Source: JBBIKU01 sp037445245 (GTDB lineage Bacteria > Chloroflexota > Anaerolineae > Anaerolineales > Anaerolineaceae). Taken from it: a stretch of 14,904 nt of DNA. Both the position numbers and the translations under genes were made by a program. This document shows, in pieces, positions 14,251 through 14,904 of this stretch. The notes under the pieces were generated by a model, which had not been told where the DNA came from, did not search any database, and saw only the letters and a list, made by a program, of their open reading frames with translations. Each line of letters starts with the position of its first letter. Position 1 is the first letter of the stretch. The stretch lies in assembly GCA_037445245.1 (NCBI GenBank), contig JBBIKU010000048.1, positions 1 through 14,904 of the forward strand. The letters are read 5' to 3'.

Positions 14251-14295
14251 CGCAACACGCCTCCTCTGAAATTGTACTTGAGAAGACCCGATAGG

Positions 14296-14904
14296 CTAAT
14301 AGTAAATCGTGCGCGTGCGGTGCGGTTGCCTGCCTCGGGCGTCCTTCTGCTGTGCTCGATGCCAGAGAATGAAATCCAGCCACATCGCCGTGGTCGGGCG
14401 CCCTTTGCCTGAGATCATCTGTACCAGCAACTCGCCGGCGTGCAATGCTGCTGCCCGCAATTCAACCTCTTCAGGGCTGCCGGAAGGGATCAACGCGCCG
14501 GCATCAATGCGTGCTGCCAGACTCGCCTCGTACACAAGCACCCCTTCCATTCTTAGTAAGTGCGGCAGGGCATTGTCGGCAAACACCGTCAGGCACTCAC
14601 AGTCCCCGAAAAATCCGTAACCGGCGTAATTGAAAGCCATTGCCAGGTCGGCAACCGTGATCTGAGCGCGCTTGTAAAACGGCACTCGCGTCCCGTGATA
14701 ATCTGCCACGTCCTGATAATGTCGCATCTGGGTAAGCAATTCCACCAACCCGACCGCCGAACCGCCCGCGGCGTTGAGCAGACGCGAAAAATCGCCCCCA
14801 TATCGAGTCAGCAGGAACGAACCCAGTTCGTTCAGCGCAGAGGCAAAAAGCCCCATCAAATCGAGGCGGGGAGCAGCGTCCAGGTCCTGTTTGAAGATTC
14901 GGGC
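14296..14904 (-). CDS. Queuosine 5'-phosphate N-glycosylase-like salvage protein (Qng1/DUF2419), 5' end outside window
   Basis: This family releases queuine from queuosine 5'-phosphate so that the base can be reused in tRNA. The frame is open to the window edge, with 202 codons before the stop visible; the TTG-ATG at 14859-14854 is internal. Typical family sequence is present: RIFKQDL at the edge, VPFYKRAQITVADLAMAF in the middle, GDCECLTVFADNALPHLLR, then LIPSGSPEEVELRAAALHAGELL and TTAMWLDFILW near the end. Full-length members have about 300 residues or more, so roughly a third is missing upstream. No queuosine biosynthesis gene is in the window, which would fit a salvage lifestyle but does not prove it. 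It is followed by arfB in the same orientation. Confidence 0.88.
   Translation of the reverse strand, partial: ARIFKQDLDAAPRLDLMGLFASALNELGSFLLTRYGGDFSRLLNAAGGSAVGLVELLTQMRHYQDVADYHGTRVPFYKRAQITVADLAMAFNYAGYGFFGDCECLTVFADNALPHLLRMEGVLVYEASLAARIDAGALIPSGSPEEVELRAAALHAGELLVQMISGKGRPTTAMWLDFILWHRAQQKDARGRQPHRTRTIYY

Overview
The window reads as ordinary chromosomal DNA from a free-living, fairly GC-rich bacterium. It is most likely a Chloroflexota member of the Anaerolineae type. This is inferred from gene style: a lipoprotein solute-binding protein with an LAAC lipobox and Gln/Ala-rich start, a MoeA fused to a PBP-like domain beside a second MoeA, a Qng1-type queuosine salvage protein, and frequent TTG/GTG/CTG starts. 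There is no 16S rRNA or other definitive marker, so the taxonomy is an inference. No tRNA, rRNA, CRISPR array, IS element or phage gene is visible.

Layout, left to right. The 3' end of an unrecognised membrane protein gene (1-257) is followed by a probable 6S RNA (about 280-455) with its own TTGACA promoter. The plus strand then carries thpR (RNA 2',3'-cyclic phosphodiesterase) and rsfS (ribosome silencing factor, apparently with a CTG start). From 7197 down to 1558 the minus strand carries proline dehydrogenase, a degenerate UbiA-like membrane protein, moeA, moeA-PBP and bcp. They are packed with 3-31 bp gaps or an ATGA overlap and end convergently with rsfS. An intergenic region at about 7198-7377 holds divergent promoters for proline dehydrogenase and, on the plus strand, a metallo-beta-lactamase-fold hydrolase. 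An amino-acid-binding lipoprotein follows on the plus strand.

A strong bidirectional terminator (9131-9170) separates the lipoprotein gene from a convergent minus-strand operon, read 11574 to 9194: polar amino acid ABC permease, ATPase, then a DDAH-family arginine-modifying hydrolase. Binding protein, permease and ATPase together could form one complete polar amino acid importer. The hydrolase suggests arginine or N-methylarginine as a substrate, and the nearby proline dehydrogenase fits an arginine/proline catabolic theme. This link is inference. The permease operon has an extended -10 promoter and a leader with two inverted repeats, a possible cis-regulatory element.

The right end (minus strand) holds a Qng1-like queuosine salvage gene cut by the window edge, arfB (ribosome rescue), a multi-pass membrane protein of unknown function, a JAMM/MPN metalloprotease and a PlsY-like acyltransferase with altered motifs. 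The window is mainly housekeeping and metabolic. The points most worth following are the 6S RNA locus, the UbiA-like protein that has lost most catalytic aspartates inside a moeA operon, the ABC-operon leader, the JAMM protease beside a membrane protein, and the non-AUG or possibly leaderless starts.
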